DNA of 64,000 nucleotides from a bacterium. Its GTDB lineage: Bacteria; Actinomycetota; Acidimicrobiia; Spongiisociales; Spongiisociaceae. The notes beneath the pieces were generated by a model. That model was not told where the DNA came from and searched no databases. It was given only the letters and a program-made list of their open reading frames with translations. The stretch spans positions 1 to 64,000 of the forward strand of contig JAPOQZ010000074.1 of assembly GCA_026710435.1 (NCBI GenBank). Direction: 5' to 3'. Of this stretch, positions 41,597 to 52,312 are shown one piece after another (within the stretch, counting starts at the first letter, position 1; each line of letters begins with the position of its first letter). The position numbers were made by a program, and so were the translations under genes.

Positions 41597-42951
41597 TGTC
41601 CCGCAACCCTGCCACCACCGACATCTGGGTATCCGGCACCGAGGTCCCGGAGGTACCCGAGTGGATGGTGGCGGGCACCGACGAGGGCGCCCAGGAGATG
41701 AACCGGGAGGAGACCCGGGACCGGGCGGTGGAGCAGCGAGGCAGCCGGGTCGTCGACGACTGGGTCATCGACGATGCGGTGGCGGACGACGAGCGCATGA
41801 CCGTCAACATGGGCCCTCAGCATCCCTCCACCCACGGGGTTCTGCGGCTCAACCTCGAGTTGGAGGGCGAGATCGTGCGCCGGATCAAGCCGGTCATCGG
41901 CTACCTCCACACCGGTATGGAGAAGACCGCCGAGACCCTGACGTTCCTGCAGGGTGGGACCAATGTGACCCGGATGGACTATCTGGCGCCCCTTCACAAC
42001 GAGCTCTGCTATTCACTGGCGGTGGAGAAACTGCTCGGCGTGGAGATCCCTCCCCGAGCCCAGGCGATCCGGGTGCTGATGACCGAACTGAATCGGATCT
42101 CGTCCCATCTCGTGGCCACCGCCACCAACGGCATGGACATCGGCGCCCTCTCCATGATGATGTACGGGTTCCGGGAGAGGGAACTCGTCCTCGCCTTCTT
42201 CGAGAAGACCACCGGCCTGCGCATGAACCACAACTACATCCGACCGGGCGGGGTTGCTGCCGATCTCCCCGACGGGTGGGAGGACGACGTGGAGGAGATC
42301 CTCGAACGGATACCTGCCGCCATGCGGGACTACGAGGATCTGCTGAAGGAGAACTCGATCTGGAAGGGACGAACCCAGGGTATCGGGATCATCACCGCCG
42401 AGGAGTGCCTCGCCTACGGGATCACCGGTCCCACTCTCCGGGCGACCGGAGTGGAGTGGGACCTGCGCCGCTCGCAGCCCTACTCGGGTATCGAATCGTA
42501 CGACTTCGACGTCGTCACCGGCAGCCGAGGCGATGTCTACGATCGCTACCGCGTGAGGATCGGCGAGATGCGGCAGTCGCTGCGGATCGTGGCCCAGGTC
42601 GCCGACAGCATGCCGCGCGGCGATTACAGGACAGGGGACCGCAAGGTGTCGCCACCTCCCCGGCGCCGGATCGACGAGTCGATGGAGGCGCTGATCCACC
42701 ACTTCAAGATCTACACCGAGGGTTTCAAGGTCCCGGCCGGCGAGACGTACGTGGCGATCGAGTCCCCCCGGGGCGAACTCGGCTGCTACCTCGTGTCCGA
42801 CGGGGGCGGATCCCCGCTACGGATGCACACGCGGGCACCGTCATTCTCCAACCTCCAAGCCCTGCCGATCATGATGGCCGACTCGCTGGTGGCCGATACG
42901 GTCGCCTGCATCGCCTCGCTTGATCCCGTCATGGGCGACGTGGACCGGTAA
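41596..42951 (+). CDS. nuoD: NADH-quinone oxidoreductase subunit D
   Basis: NuoD forms much of the quinone cavity; its fold comes from NiFe-hydrogenase large subunits but binds no metal. The 451-residue protein has NMGPQHPSTHGVLRLNLELE, the quinone-site Tyr/His region, GGTNVTRMDYLAPLHNELCY and the end MADSLVADTVACIASLDPVM. A 65-residue acidic N-terminal extension precedes the domain. Start overlaps the nuoC stop. Confidence 0.96.
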   Translation: MSRNPATTDIWVSGTEVPEVPEWMVAGTDEGAQEMNREETRDRAVEQRGSRVVDDWVIDDAVADDERMTVNMGPQHPSTHGVLRLNLELEGEIVRRIKPVIGYLHTGMEKTAETLTFLQGGTNVTRMDYLAPLHNELCYSLAVEKLLGVEIPPRAQAIRVLMTELNRISSHLVATATNGMDIGALSMMMYGFRERELVLAFFEKTTGLRMNHNYIRPGGVAADLPDGWEDDVEEILERIPAAMRDYEDLLKENSIWKGRTQGIGIITAEECLAYGITGPTLRATGVEWDLRRSQPYSGIESYDFDVVTGSRGDVYDRYRVRIGEMRQSLRIVAQVADSMPRGDYRTGDRKVSPPPRRRIDESMEALIHHFKIYTEGFKVPAGETYVAIESPRGELGCYLVSDGGGSPLRMHTRAPSFSNLQALPIMMADSLVADTVACIASLDPVMGDVDR

Positions 42952-42957
42952 TTGGCC

Positions 42958-44958
42958 ATGTCCTACACCTGGTCGGCGGTAGCGGAGGAGCGTGCCCGTA
43001 AGGTCATAGCCTCCTATCCCCAGCGGCGCTCTGCTGTGATGCCGCTGCTATACATCGCGATGCGGGAGGATCTCGATCAGGGCAGCGACCGGCTCACGCC
43101 GGAAGGGATGCGCCGGGTGGCTGAATTGGTCGGGCTCACACCAGCCCAGGTCTCGGCGGTGGCCAGTTTCTACACGATGTACAAGCGGGAGCCGGTAGGC
43201 CGGTATCTCGTGTCGGTGTGCACCTCACTCTCCTGCTGGCTGGGTGGCGCCGACGACGTCCTGCACGCGGTCGAGGACGAGGCCGGTGCTCCCTCCGGCG
43301 GTACTGGGAGCGACGATCTCATCTCTCCCGAGCACGTCGAATGCATCGGGGCCTGCGCGGGAGCGCCGGCACTTCAGGTCAACTACGAGTTCGTGGAAGG
43401 CGTCACCCCCGGCAAGGCCCGGCAGATGGTCAGGTGGCTCCGGACCGAGCGGCCCCTCGAGGTGACCGGCGACGAACTCCAGAAACGCTTCGGGGGTCGT
43501 ACATCCTTCCCGTGGGCGATACCCGATGCGGTGGGTGCCGGCGGGCCCGTCCCTGCATTCTCTGCGTTCGGAACGGAAGTACCTGCCGGGCTGCTGGAGC
43601 CGGATCCGCAGGAGGTGGCTCCGACGACCGGCAACGGCGAGTCTCCGATGATCCTCACCGCCCGGATGAACGAGCACCCCCGGACCAGCCACATGCTCAC
43701 TACCTACGAAACCACCGGCGGCTACGCCGCTCTCCGCAAGGTCCTCGAGCAGCCCGGCATCGCACCTGGCGACATCACCGCCGAGCTCAAGACCTCGATG
43801 CTGCGCGGGCGGGGCGGGGCGGGATTCCCCGCCGGCGTCAAATGGGGCTTCCTGGCGCCCCCCCGGCCCTCGTACCTGGTGGTGAACGCCGACGAGTCCG
43901 AACCGGGTACCTTCAAGGATCGCCAGCTCATGGAACGAGACCCCCACCAACTGGTCGAAGGTGTTGTGATCTCCTCCTACGCCAACGAGGCCCACCACGC
44001 CTTCATCTACGTGCGTGGCGAATATCCGAGGGCTGCCAGGCGGGTCCAGGACGCCGTCGACGAGGCCTACGCAGCCGGTTACCTGGGCCGGGACATCCTC
44101 GGCTCCGGATACGACCTGGAGGTGACGGTGCACGTCGGGGCGGGGGCGTACATATGCGGCGAGGAGACCGGCCTCCTCAACAGCCTGGAAGGTCGTCGCG
44201 GCGAACCCCGTCTCAAACCTCCTTACTTCCCGGCTGCGAAGGGCCTCTACATGATGCCCACGATCGTCAACAACGTCGAGACCCTCGCCAACATCCCATG
44301 GATAATCAACAACGGCGGGCCCGCCTACGCGGCGATCGGTCCGCCGGCCTCGCCGGGACGCCGCATGTGTTCGATCTCGGGCCACGTCAACCGGCCCGGA
44401 AACTACGAGATCGTAGAGGGCCTCACCTGGCGGGACCTGATCTTCGACGTGGCGGGAGGCATGCGCGACGGCAACCGTCTCAAGGCCTGGGTGCCGGGAG
44501 GCGCATCGTCTCCCTGGTTCGTGCCCGAACTCCACCTTGACACCGAGGTCACCAAGGAAGCCATCGACGGGCACGGCTCGATGACCGGGTCAGGAGCGGT
44601 GATCGTGATGGACGAGACGACCGACATGGTGGCGGCGGCGGAGCGCCTCGTCCGCTTCTTCGCCCACGAGTCCTGTGGACAGTGCACCCCTTGCCGGGAA
44701 GGAACCGTCTGGCTGGACTTGATCCTGAGACGGGTCATGGACGGGCAGGGTCGTCCGGTGGACGCCGACCTCCTACTCGACGTATCGGACAACATCTCGC
44801 CCGGACTCAACTGGCCCCCGGCGATGACCACGATCTGCCCGCTGGGGCCGTCCGCTGTCTCTCCGGTTGTTTCCCTGCTCCGGTACTTTCCGGAGGAGAT
44901 AGAGGCCTACGTACGCCAGGCCAACCTGATCCCGGTAATGATCGGAGGTCTGCGTTGA
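42958..44958 (+). CDS. Fused NADH-quinone oxidoreductase subunits E and F
   Basis: One ORF encodes both NADH-dehydrogenase subunits. Residues 1-165 are NuoE, with the N1a cluster ligands in VCTSLSCWLGG and CIGACAGAP. A linker of about 60 residues follows. From about residue 225 it is NuoF: GRGGAGFPAGVKWGFL (FMN/NADH site), ICGEETGLLNSLEGRRGEPR and the N3 cluster CGQCTPCREGT with a later Cys in TTICPLG. The two genes are normally separate. No stop or frameshift lies between the parts. ATG 42958 is used; TTG 42952 is possible. Its stop overlaps the nuoG start. Confidence 0.95.
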   Translation: MSYTWSAVAEERARKVIASYPQRRSAVMPLLYIAMREDLDQGSDRLTPEGMRRVAELVGLTPAQVSAVASFYTMYKREPVGRYLVSVCTSLSCWLGGADDVLHAVEDEAGAPSGGTGSDDLISPEHVECIGACAGAPALQVNYEFVEGVTPGKARQMVRWLRTERPLEVTGDELQKRFGGRTSFPWAIPDAVGAGGPVPAFSAFGTEVPAGLLEPDPQEVAPTTGNGESPMILTARMNEHPRTSHMLTTYETTGGYAALRKVLEQPGIAPGDITAELKTSMLRGRGGAGFPAGVKWGFLAPPRPSYLVVNADESEPGTFKDRQLMERDPHQLVEGVVISSYANEAHHAFIYVRGEYPRAARRVQDAVDEAYAAGYLGRDILGSGYDLEVTVHVGAGAYICGEETGLLNSLEGRRGEPRLKPPYFPAAKGLYMMPTIVNNVETLANIPWIINNGGPAYAAIGPPASPGRRMCSISGHVNRPGNYEIVEGLTWRDLIFDVAGGMRDGNRLKAWVPGGASSPWFVPELHLDTEVTKEAIDGHGSMTGSGAVIVMDETTDMVAAAERLVRFFAHESCGQCTPCREGTVWLDLILRRVMDGQGRPVDADLLLDVSDNISPGLNWPPAMTTICPLGPSAVSPVVSLLRYFPEEIEAYVRQANLIPVMIGGLR

Positions 44959-47387
44959 CCACGGCGGAGCGTCCGGTGGTGCGGCTCACGATCGACGGAA
45001 CAGAGGTCGAGGCCGCAGCCGGCGAGCTACTGATAAAGGCCGCTGAGGACTCTGGAACCTACGTTCCGCGCTTCTGCTGGCATCCGCGCATGAACCCGGT
45101 CGGCATGTGCAGGATGTGCCTCGTCGAACTCGAGACTCCCCGAGGCCGCCTGATCATTCCGTCTTGCATGCAGCCGGTGAGCGACGGCATGGTGGTCTAC
45201 GCCGAATCAGAGGCGGCTCGCAAGGCACAGGAGGGGGTGCTGGAGTTCCTACTCCTCAACCATCCCTTGGACTGCCCGGTGTGCGATAAGGGCGGCGAGT
45301 GTCCGCTCCAGGATCAAACCATGTCCTACGGACCCGGCGAGAGCCGCTTCGTCGAGGAGAAGCGCCACTTTGCCAAGCCGATCCCGATCAGCGATCTGGT
45401 GCTGTTGGATCGCGAGCGATGCATACTGTGCGCCCGCTGCACCCGGTTCGCGGACGAGATATCGGGCGACCCGCTGATCGAGTTCCAAAACCGAGGCAAC
45501 TACACGCAGGTGCTGACCTTCCCCGACGAGCCGTTCAACTCCTACTTCTCGGGCAACACCGTGCAGATCTGTCCCGTTGGAGCGTTGACCGCCGTGCCTT
45601 ACCGCTTCCGGGCCCGTCCCTGGGATCTTCAAGTTGCCGAGAGCACCGGCATGGTTCATACCGAGGGGAGCCGCCTGGCAGTCCATGCCTCGCAGAATCG
45701 GGTGCTGCGACTGCTCGGTGTGGATAACGGTGCCACCAACCAAGGCTGGCTGTCGGACAAGGAACGCTTCGGTTTCGAGTTCGTCAACTCGCCCGACCGG
45801 CTCCGCACACCCCTCATCCGGGAAGGGTCCGGATTCCGCGAAGCAGGATGGGGAGAGGCCCTCGACCTGGTGGCGCAGCGGCTCACCGCTGCAATTGCCG
45901 ACCGGGGAGGGTCTTCGGTGGCCGCCCTCGGCGGCGCGCGGGGCACCAACGAGGACGCGTACGCCCTGTCCAAGTTCATGCGGGTGGCGGTCGGCTCCAA
46001 CAACCTCGACGCGCAGTTGGGAGACGGGCTCGACGCTCGGTTCCTGGCCGCCTTGGCGGGCCGGGGGCGGATCGACGACCTCGAGTCGGCCCGCACCATC
46101 CTGCTGTGGGGACCGGACGTGAAGGAGACCCATCCCATCCTCTACCTGCGGGTTCGTAGAGCGGCCCAGGAGTTGGGCGCCACCCTGATCGTCGTACATC
46201 CGAGGGGTACCGGCTTGGATGATCGGACCACCCACAAGCTCACCTACCAGCCCGGCACCGGTTCAGCCTTGCTCGAGCGGGTCGAAGCCGGGGAGGGTGA
46301 ACTCGGCGCTGTACGGACCGCTATGGAGCGTGGTCCGTTGCTTGCTCTGGTCGGCCGCCCCGGTCTCGGAGAGGATGCTCGCCTGGCCGAGTCGGTGGCC
46401 GCCTTCGCGAGGGGCCTCGGGGCGAGCGTTCTTCCGCTCGTCCATCGGGGTAACACGTTCGGAGCGCTGGATATGGGTGTCGCCCCGGACCTGCTGCCGG
46501 GTCGGGTGCTCCTCGAGGGGGCGGGAGCTGCACCGGAGTTGCTGTCGGACTGGCGTTCGATACCCGGCGAGCCCGGTCTCGACGCTCTGGGCATCGCAGC
46601 CCGTGCCGCCGCCCGCGGGATTGCCGTCCTCATGCTGTGCGGCGCGGACCCGGTCCGTGACCTTGTGGGCTCCGACGGACGTGCCCTCCTGTCCAGTGCC
46701 GGGTTCGTGGTCGCCCTCGATCTGTTCCTCACCGATTCCTCGCGCCGGGCCGACGTGGTTCTTCCGGCACTGGGCTTCGCGGAGAAGAAGGGCACGGCGA
46801 CCAACCTGGAGGGAAGGGTGCAGATGGTCAACCGCCTCGTACCCGGACCCGGGCAGGCCCGCGCGGACTGGTCGATTCTCGACGACCTGGCGACGCGGAT
46901 GGGGCGTCCCATCGGACTGGCGTCGGGCAAGGAGATCGCCGCGGAGATCTCCAGGGTGGCTCCGGCCTACTCCGGGATCACCTGGGATCATCTCGAATGG
47001 GATGCCCGGGAGGGGGCGGTGGTGCCGATCGATGGCGCCGTCCAGCCGGTCACCTACGAGCCACGCCGCCGGACCTCGCCGAAGGAGGCGCCGCGCTACT
47101 CGCTCCATCTGGCCCGCACCCTCTACGACGACGGAGTGCTCCTGCGGCACTGCCCATCCCTATCCCGGCAGGCACCGGGCGCTTCCGCTCATCTGACACC
47201 GGCACATGCAGCTTCGGTCGGGGTCGGGGAAGGTGACCCGGTCACTTTCCGGATAGGCGAACATTCGCTGACCCTGCCTGTGCGGTTGGACCCGACCCTC
47301 CATGAGGGGACCGTCTACGTACCGTTCAACCAGGCCGACCTGCCGCCGTTGGGCGGCAGGAACCTCGAAGTCGGGGGATGGGCCTGA
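44955..47387 (+). CDS. nuoG: NADH-quinone oxidoreductase subunit G
   Basis: The 810-residue subunit carries the N1b, N4 and N5 clusters: [19 protein letters not shown] ([2Fe-2S]), [19 protein letters not shown] and [10 protein letters not shown] with QICPVGAL. The rest is a molybdopterin-type domain ([20 protein letters not shown]) without a cofactor. TTG 44955 overlaps the nuoF stop (TTGA). The ORF extension to 44682 lies within nuoF and is ignored. Confidence 0.94.
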   Translation: MTTAERPVVRLTIDGTEVEAAAGELLIKAAEDSGTYVPRFCWHPRMNPVGMCRMCLVELETPRGRLIIPSCMQPVSDGMVVYAESEAARKAQEGVLEFLLLNHPLDCPVCDKGGECPLQDQTMSYGPGESRFVEEKRHFAKPIPISDLVLLDRERCILCARCTRFADEISGDPLIEFQNRGNYTQVLTFPDEPFNSYFSGNTVQICPVGALTAVPYRFRARPWDLQVAESTGMVHTEGSRLAVHASQNRVLRLLGVDNGATNQGWLSDKERFGFEFVNSPDRLRTPLIREGSGFREAGWGEALDLVAQRLTAAIADRGGSSVAALGGARGTNEDAYALSKFMRVAVGSNNLDAQLGDGLDARFLAALAGRGRIDDLESARTILLWGPDVKETHPILYLRVRRAAQELGATLIVVHPRGTGLDDRTTHKLTYQPGTGSALLERVEAGEGELGAVRTAMERGPLLALVGRPGLGEDARLAESVAAFARGLGASVLPLVHRGNTFGALDMGVAPDLLPGRVLLEGAGAAPELLSDWRSIPGEPGLDALGIAARAAARGIAVLMLCGADPVRDLVGSDGRALLSSAGFVVALDLFLTDSSRRADVVLPALGFAEKKGTATNLEGRVQMVNRLVPGPGQARADWSILDDLATRMGRPIGLASGKEIAAEISRVAPAYSGITWDHLEWDAREGAVVPIDGAVQPVTYEPRRRTSPKEAPRYSLHLARTLYDDGVLLRHCPSLSRQAPGASAHLTPAHAASVGVGEGDPVTFRIGEHSLTLPVRLDPTLHEGTVYVPFNQADLPPLGGRNLEVGGWA

Positions 47388-48472
47388 TGGACTGGATAGA
47401 CGTGGCACTCGTCGTCGCACGCGTGCTGGTGGTGTTCGGCCTTCTAACCGGAGTGACCGTGCTGCTCATCTGGTTCGAGCGCAAGGTCGTGGCGGGTATG
47501 CAGAACCGCGTGGGCCCGGACCGGGCCGGACCCTGGGGCGTGCTCCAGACCCTGGCCGACGGGGTCAAACTCTTCTTCAAGGAGCAGGTGACCCCCCGGA
47601 AGGTGGAGCTGGGCCTGTACTTGGCGGCACCGATGCTGGCTGCCATCCCCGCCTTCCTCATGTTCATGGTGATCCCGTTCGGGAGGCCCTTCCAGGTGAC
47701 CCTCGGCGGGGAAGTCCGGACGGTTCCGCTCCAAGGGGCCGACCTCAACGTAGGGCTCCTCTACATCCTGGCCATGTCGTCGGTGGCCGTCTACGCCGTG
47801 GTGCTGGCCGGGTGGGCCTCCGGCTCGAAGTACCCGCTGCTCGGAGGGGTGCGCGCCACTGCCCAGGCCATCTCGTACGAGGCAGCGATGGGGCTCTCAC
47901 TCGTTCCGGTGGTGCTGTTCGTGGGGTCCATGCGCGTCTCGGAGATAGTCGCCGCCCAGTCGGGCACCCTCACCTTCTTCAACCAGGCGATAGGGCTGCC
48001 CGCATGGAACCTGTTCGTCCTGGCGCCTTCGTTCATCATCTTCTTCATCGCCGCGGTGGCCGAGACCAACCGGGCCCCGTTCGATCTCGTGGAAGCCGAG
48101 CAGGAGATCGTGGGGGGTTTCCACACCGAGTACTCGGGACTGCGGTTCGCGCTCTTCTTCCTGGCCGAGTACATCAATATCTTCACGATGTCGGCGCTGG
48201 CCGTGACCCTCTTCCTGGGCGGCTGGGCGGGACCCACCTGGGACGGGTCGCTCCCCGCATTGGTGAGCGGTCTCCTGCCCACCGTCTGGTTCTTCCTGAA
48301 GGTGCTGGTGTTCCTGTTCGTATACGTATGGCTCAGGGCCACCCTTCCCCGCCTGCGCTACGACCAGCTCATGACCCTCGGGTGGAAGCGGCTCATCCCG
48401 GCCTCCCTGGTCTGGCTGTTCTGCATCGGAGGGGCACTGGCCTACCGTCAATTCGGGCTTCCTTGGAGTTGA
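47387..48472 (+). CDS. nuoH: NADH-quinone oxidoreductase subunit H
   Basis: NuoH is the membrane subunit lining the quinone entry path. The 361-residue, eight-helix protein has [20 protein letters not shown] and the conserved [20 protein letters not shown] and [20 protein letters not shown] blocks. ATG 47387 overlaps the nuoG stop. Length is normal. Confidence 0.96.
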   Translation: MDWIDVALVVARVLVVFGLLTGVTVLLIWFERKVVAGMQNRVGPDRAGPWGVLQTLADGVKLFFKEQVTPRKVELGLYLAAPMLAAIPAFLMFMVIPFGRPFQVTLGGEVRTVPLQGADLNVGLLYILAMSSVAVYAVVLAGWASGSKYPLLGGVRATAQAISYEAAMGLSLVPVVLFVGSMRVSEIVAAQSGTLTFFNQAIGLPAWNLFVLAPSFIIFFIAAVAETNRAPFDLVEAEQEIVGGFHTEYSGLRFALFFLAEYINIFTMSALAVTLFLGGWAGPTWDGSLPALVSGLLPTVWFFLKVLVFLFVYVWLRATLPRLRYDQLMTLGWKRLIPASLVWLFCIGGALAYRQFGLPWS

Positions 48473-48473
48473 A

Positions 48474-49133
48474 ATGGGACCTGTAGAGGCATTCCTGAAA
48501 GGCATGGCGGTAACCGGACGCCAGTTCATCGCCACCGTGTTCGGGAAGGGTCTGGTGACCACCAGGTATCCCCAGGAAATGCGGGAGAAACCGCAGCGCT
48601 TCCACGGACGCCACGTCCTGAACCGCTACGAGGACGGGATGGAGAAGTGCATCGGCTGCGAGCTGTGCGCCGGCGCCTGTCCGGCTCGATGCATATACGT
48701 CAGGGGCGCCGACAACCCGACCGACCAGCCGGTCAGTCCCGGCGAGCGCTACGGCTTCGTGTACGAGATCAACATGCTCCGCTGCATCTTCTGCGGGCTC
48801 TGTGTAGAGGCCTGCCCAACCGAGGCCATCACCCACACTCAACTCTTCGAGATGTCCACCACCAACCGCTCGGACGCCATCTATACGAAGAAGGAACTCC
48901 TGGTGGATGAGAGCGGGAACCCCAACCACATGTTCGAGACCGACCGGTTCGCTGATTTCGAGGAGCTCAGCAAGGCGGACGGGTGGATGCGGGCCACCTC
49001 CCCGCAGGGCCGGGCTGCCTACGAGGGCCAGGTTGCCTGGTCCGGATCGGCAGGTGCCGGTGTGCGGCCCTCCGAGGTGGGCCAGTCCGCCGCCGAAGAG
49101 GGGGAATCAGGGTCGCGGACGGAGGACGCCTGA
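48474..49133 (+). CDS. nuoI: NADH-quinone oxidoreductase subunit I
   Basis: NuoI holds clusters N6a and N6b: [17 protein letters not shown] and [17 protein letters not shown]. The 219-residue protein has the family N-terminus ([20 protein letters not shown]). About 40 extra residues at the C-terminus are Gly/Ser/Glu-rich. It links NuoG to NuoB. Start lies one base after the nuoH stop. Confidence 0.95.
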   Translation: MGPVEAFLKGMAVTGRQFIATVFGKGLVTTRYPQEMREKPQRFHGRHVLNRYEDGMEKCIGCELCAGACPARCIYVRGADNPTDQPVSPGERYGFVYEINMLRCIFCGLCVEACPTEAITHTQLFEMSTTNRSDAIYTKKELLVDESGNPNHMFETDRFADFEELSKADGWMRATSPQGRAAYEGQVAWSGSAGAGVRPSEVGQSAAEEGESGSRTEDA

Positions 49134-49732
49134 TGGTCGAACTGGTCATCTTCGTTCTGATGGGAGCGGTGACCCTGGGCGGAGCCGTGGCCGTGGTGAA
49201 AGCGCGCAACCCTGTGTACGGGGCGATGGGGTTGATGGCCACCCTTTTCGCCCTGGCGGTCTTCTATGTGGTGCACCTCGCCCATTTCGTGGCCGCCGTC
49301 CAGGTAATCGTGTACGCCGGTGCCGTGATCACGCTGTTCCTGTTCGTGATCATGTTCGTGGGGGTGGACCGGGCCGAGCGGTTGACCGAGAAGCTTTCGG
49401 TCCAGCGACCGGTGGCTCTCGTGCTTCTCGTGGCGGTCGTGGTGCTGGCCGGGGTGCTGGTTCTCACGGATCGTTTCGACTGGGTGATCACCACCGGGGG
49501 CGAGCCGGCCGCCGTGAGTGGAACGGTCGAGGAGATAGGCTCCAACCTGATCGTCGCTGACGCTCCCGGGGATCCCCGGGCTTCCCGTTGGCTGCTTCCC
49601 TTCGAGGCTACTTCCCTCCTGCTGGTGGTGGCGGCAGTCGGTGCTATCTCCCTGGCGTTCTACCGTCCCCGGCGCCGGGAAGGCGCCGACGACGGTCTCA
49701 AAGGGACTGACACGGGAGGGAGGGCACCGTGA
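49133..49732 (+). CDS. nuoJ: NADH-quinone oxidoreductase subunit J
   Basis: The 199-residue membrane subunit has five helices, with the conserved [20 protein letters not shown] segment. The part after helix four is longer than in Escherichia coli and contains a polar loop ([18 protein letters not shown]). Start overlaps the nuoI stop (TGATG), stop overlaps nuoK. Confidence 0.94.
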   Translation: MVELVIFVLMGAVTLGGAVAVVKARNPVYGAMGLMATLFALAVFYVVHLAHFVAAVQVIVYAGAVITLFLFVIMFVGVDRAERLTEKLSVQRPVALVLLVAVVVLAGVLVLTDRFDWVITTGGEPAAVSGTVEEIGSNLIVADAPGDPRASRWLLPFEATSLLLVVAAVGAISLAFYRPRRREGADDGLKGTDTGGRAP

Positions 49733-50034
49733 TCGTCACGGCCGGTTGGTACATGACCCTGGCCGCGGTGCTGTTCCTCGTCGGAGCCGGCGGGTTGCTC
49801 CTGCGCAACAACGCCCTCGTGATGTTCATGTCAGTGGAGTTGATGCTCAACGCCGTGAACCTGACCTTCGTGGCCGCGGCCCGGGCGCACGGAGACATCG
49901 GAGGCCAGATGGCGGTGCTCTTCGTCCTGGTTGTGGCGGCGGCCGAGGTGGCCGTGGGCTTGGCGATCATCGTGTCGATCTTCCGTTCCCGCCAGACGGC
50001 CTCGGTCGACGACCTGTCAGAGCTAGCAGGATGA
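49729..50034 (+). CDS. nuoK: NADH-quinone oxidoreductase subunit K
   Basis: The 101-residue three-helix subunit has the conserved Glu in [15 protein letters not shown] and the second in [15 protein letters not shown], both part of the proton path. GTG 49729 overlaps the nuoJ stop by GTGA. Length is normal. Confidence 0.95.
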   Translation: MIVTAGWYMTLAAVLFLVGAGGLLLRNNALVMFMSVELMLNAVNLTFVAAARAHGDIGGQMAVLFVLVVAAAEVAVGLAIIVSIFRSRQTASVDDLSELAG

Positions 50035-50106
50035 TCCGCGTGGCCACGTCGTTCACGCGTGGGGCCGGTCGCCCGGATTGCGAGTTACAGGGCAGAAGGC
50101 CCGAGC

Positions 50107-52008
50107 GTGGCTGACTACCTCTGGCTCGTCATAGCCCTGCCGCTCGGAGCGGCGCTGTTCAACCACTTCGCGGGTCGCCGGCTCGGCGAGCCCCTGGCCG
50201 CGGGTCCCGCCATCCTGGCGGTGCTGGGTTCCTTCGGGTATGCGGCGGCGGCCTCCCTCGACTTCTTCATCTCGGAACGCTCCTCGGAGGAAGCGGTCGC
50301 TGTGGTCCACCTCTTCGACTGGATACCCGGCTTGGGCGCCACCGCGGAACTCCTGTGGGATCCCCTTTCAGCCACGATGACGCTCGTGGTGACCGGCGTG
50401 GGCGCCCTCATCCACATCTACGCGGTGGGGTACATGCACGGCGACCCTCGCTTCAGCCGTTTCTTCACCTACCTGAACCTGTTCATCGCCTCCATGCTGA
50501 TCCTGGTTCTAGCCAACAACTTCGCCCTGCTGTTCGTCGGATGGGAATTGGTGGGTCTCTGCTCCTACCTTCTCATCTCGTTCTGGTACACGAGGCCATC
50601 GGCGGCCGCGGCCGGAAAGAAGGCCTTCATCGTGAACCGGATCGGCGACTTCGGGTTCATGGTGGCCCTGATGCTGGTGTTCACCTCGTTCGGCACCCTC
50701 TCCTACACGGAGGTTCTGCACGATCCGGGAGAGGTCATCGGAGCAGCGACCGCCACAGCCATCGGACTGTTGCTGCTCGTCGGTGCAGCCGGCAAGTCTG
50801 CGCAGCTTCCCCTCTACGTGTGGTTGCCCGACGCGATGGAGGGTCCCACTCCGGTCTCTGCGCTGATCCATGCCGCGACCATGGTCACCGCCGGTGTGTA
50901 CATGGTGGCTCGGACGGGCGCGATCTACGGTCTTTCGGATGTCGCCGGCGGGATCGTCGCCACCGTGGGCGCTCTGACAGCGCTCCTCGCCGCCACCATC
51001 GCCATCGCCCAGCGGGACATAAAGCGGGTTCTGGCATATTCGACCATCAGCCAACTCGGCTACATGTTCATGGCGGTCGGCGTGGCAGGCTACGTAGCCG
51101 GCCTGTTCCATCTGGTGACTCACGCGGTGTTCAAAGCGCTGCTCTTCCTCGGTGCCGGCTCGGTCATCCACGCGATGGCCGACGAGCAGGACATGACGAG
51201 GATGGGCGGTCTGCGCGCAAAGATGCCCATCACCCACATCACCATGCTGGTGGCGACCCTCTCGATAGCCGGCATCCCACCGCTGGCCGGTTTCTGGTCG
51301 AAGGACGAGATACTGGCGGTGCTTTTTGCCAAGGGCGGGTACTTCGTCGTTCTGTGGGCGGTGGGGCTGCTCACCGCGCTCCTGACCGCCTTCTACATGG
51401 CCCGCCAGTACTTCCTGGTATTCGGCGGGGCACCGCGGTGGGATGACGGGGCCGACCCGCACGAGTCGCCCCGGATGATGACCGGCCCGCTGATCGTTCT
51501 CGGGCTGCTTACGCTGGTGGTCGGATTCATCAACACCCCGTTCCGGCTCGGGTTCGAACACTTCCTCGAGCCGGCTTTCGAAGGCGTGTACCTGGCTCAC
51601 GCTCCCGAGGACGGCTTCCTCGTGGCGGCCCTGGCTCTGGTGTCGGTGGGCGCCGGGGTGGTCGGTATCGCGATCGCGTTCCTGCTCTACCACAAGGCCC
51701 CGGAGCAGACGCGCGAGCGGCTCCTGGGGAGGGTCAGGCACCCGATGACGGCCTGGGAGCACGGCTACTGGGTGGACGAGATGTACGGCAGGCTGATAGT
51801 TCAGCCGGGTATGCGGATCGCGGTGTGGAGCGCTCAGGTGGTGGATCAGCAGACCATCGACGGGCTGGTCAACGGGATCGGAGGCGCGGTCCGGCGGCTG
51901 GGCCAGGGTCTGCGACCGCTCCAGTCCGGTTTCGTGCGTTCCTACGGCGCCCTGCTAGCCGCCGGCGCCGTGGGCACCGTGGTCTGGATCGTCGTGCGGG
52001 GCTTGTGA
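50107..52008 (+). CDS. nuoL: NADH-quinone oxidoreductase subunit L
   Basis: NuoL is an antiporter-like proton-pumping subunit. The 633-residue protein has FVGWELVGLCSYLLISFWYT, the lysine path block GKSAQLPLYVWLPDAMEGPT with PVSALIHAATMVTAGVY, and the long C-terminal lateral helix region. GTG 50107 with AAGG upstream gives the family N-terminus (ADYLWLVIALPLGAALFNHF); the ORF start at 50059 is too far out. A 300-bp insert separates it from nuoM. Confidence 0.94.
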   Translation: MADYLWLVIALPLGAALFNHFAGRRLGEPLAAGPAILAVLGSFGYAAAASLDFFISERSSEEAVAVVHLFDWIPGLGATAELLWDPLSATMTLVVTGVGALIHIYAVGYMHGDPRFSRFFTYLNLFIASMLILVLANNFALLFVGWELVGLCSYLLISFWYTRPSAAAAGKKAFIVNRIGDFGFMVALMLVFTSFGTLSYTEVLHDPGEVIGAATATAIGLLLLVGAAGKSAQLPLYVWLPDAMEGPTPVSALIHAATMVTAGVYMVARTGAIYGLSDVAGGIVATVGALTALLAATIAIAQRDIKRVLAYSTISQLGYMFMAVGVAGYVAGLFHLVTHAVFKALLFLGAGSVIHAMADEQDMTRMGGLRAKMPITHITMLVATLSIAGIPPLAGFWSKDEILAVLFAKGGYFVVLWAVGLLTALLTAFYMARQYFLVFGGAPRWDDGADPHESPRMMTGPLIVLGLLTLVVGFINTPFRLGFEHFLEPAFEGVYLAHAPEDGFLVAALALVSVGAGVVGIAIAFLLYHKAPEQTRERLLGRVRHPMTAWEHGYWVDEMYGRLIVQPGMRIAVWSAQVVDQQTIDGLVNGIGGAVRRLGQGLRPLQSGFVRSYGALLAAGAVGTVVWIVVRGL

Positions 52009-52009
52009 G

Positions 52010-52312
52010 ATGAGAGAAAGCCAACCCGTGGCGCCGGCGGCCCCGGCTGCCGGGCAGCAGTTCCCGCAAACCGCCCGAACCGTGTCCTGCATCGGGCCCG
52101 CCCCCGGCATCAGCGCCAGGATCGAAGGCGTTCCCACCTACGCCCGTCCGGTTCTGCGGATACGGGGCAGGAGCGCTCGTTCCCTCCCGGCCCGGGGGAC
52201 GTCCGACCAGAGCCGCAGGTGCTCGGCCCCCTGCAACCTGCATTCCGGTGCGGGAAGTGTTAGCGGACCCGTTGGGAGCACACGGTCGATTGCCGGACCC
52301 GGTTCGGCATGA
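52010..52312 (+). CDS. Uncharacterised 100-codon ORF between nuoL and nuoM
   Basis: Its ATG lies one base after the nuoL stop and its TGA overlaps the nuoM start (ATGA), so it fills the gap exactly and could be translationally coupled. The product is Pro/Ala/Arg/Ser-rich with three Cys, has no membrane helix and is not recognised. In GC-rich DNA an open frame of this size can occur by chance, and nothing else supports it. If it is not a gene, the 300 bp between nuoL and nuoM are unexplained. Confidence 0.4.
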   Translation: MRESQPVAPAAPAAGQQFPQTARTVSCIGPAPGISARIEGVPTYARPVLRIRGRSARSLPARGTSDQSRRCSAPCNLHSGAGSVSGPVGSTRSIAGPGSA

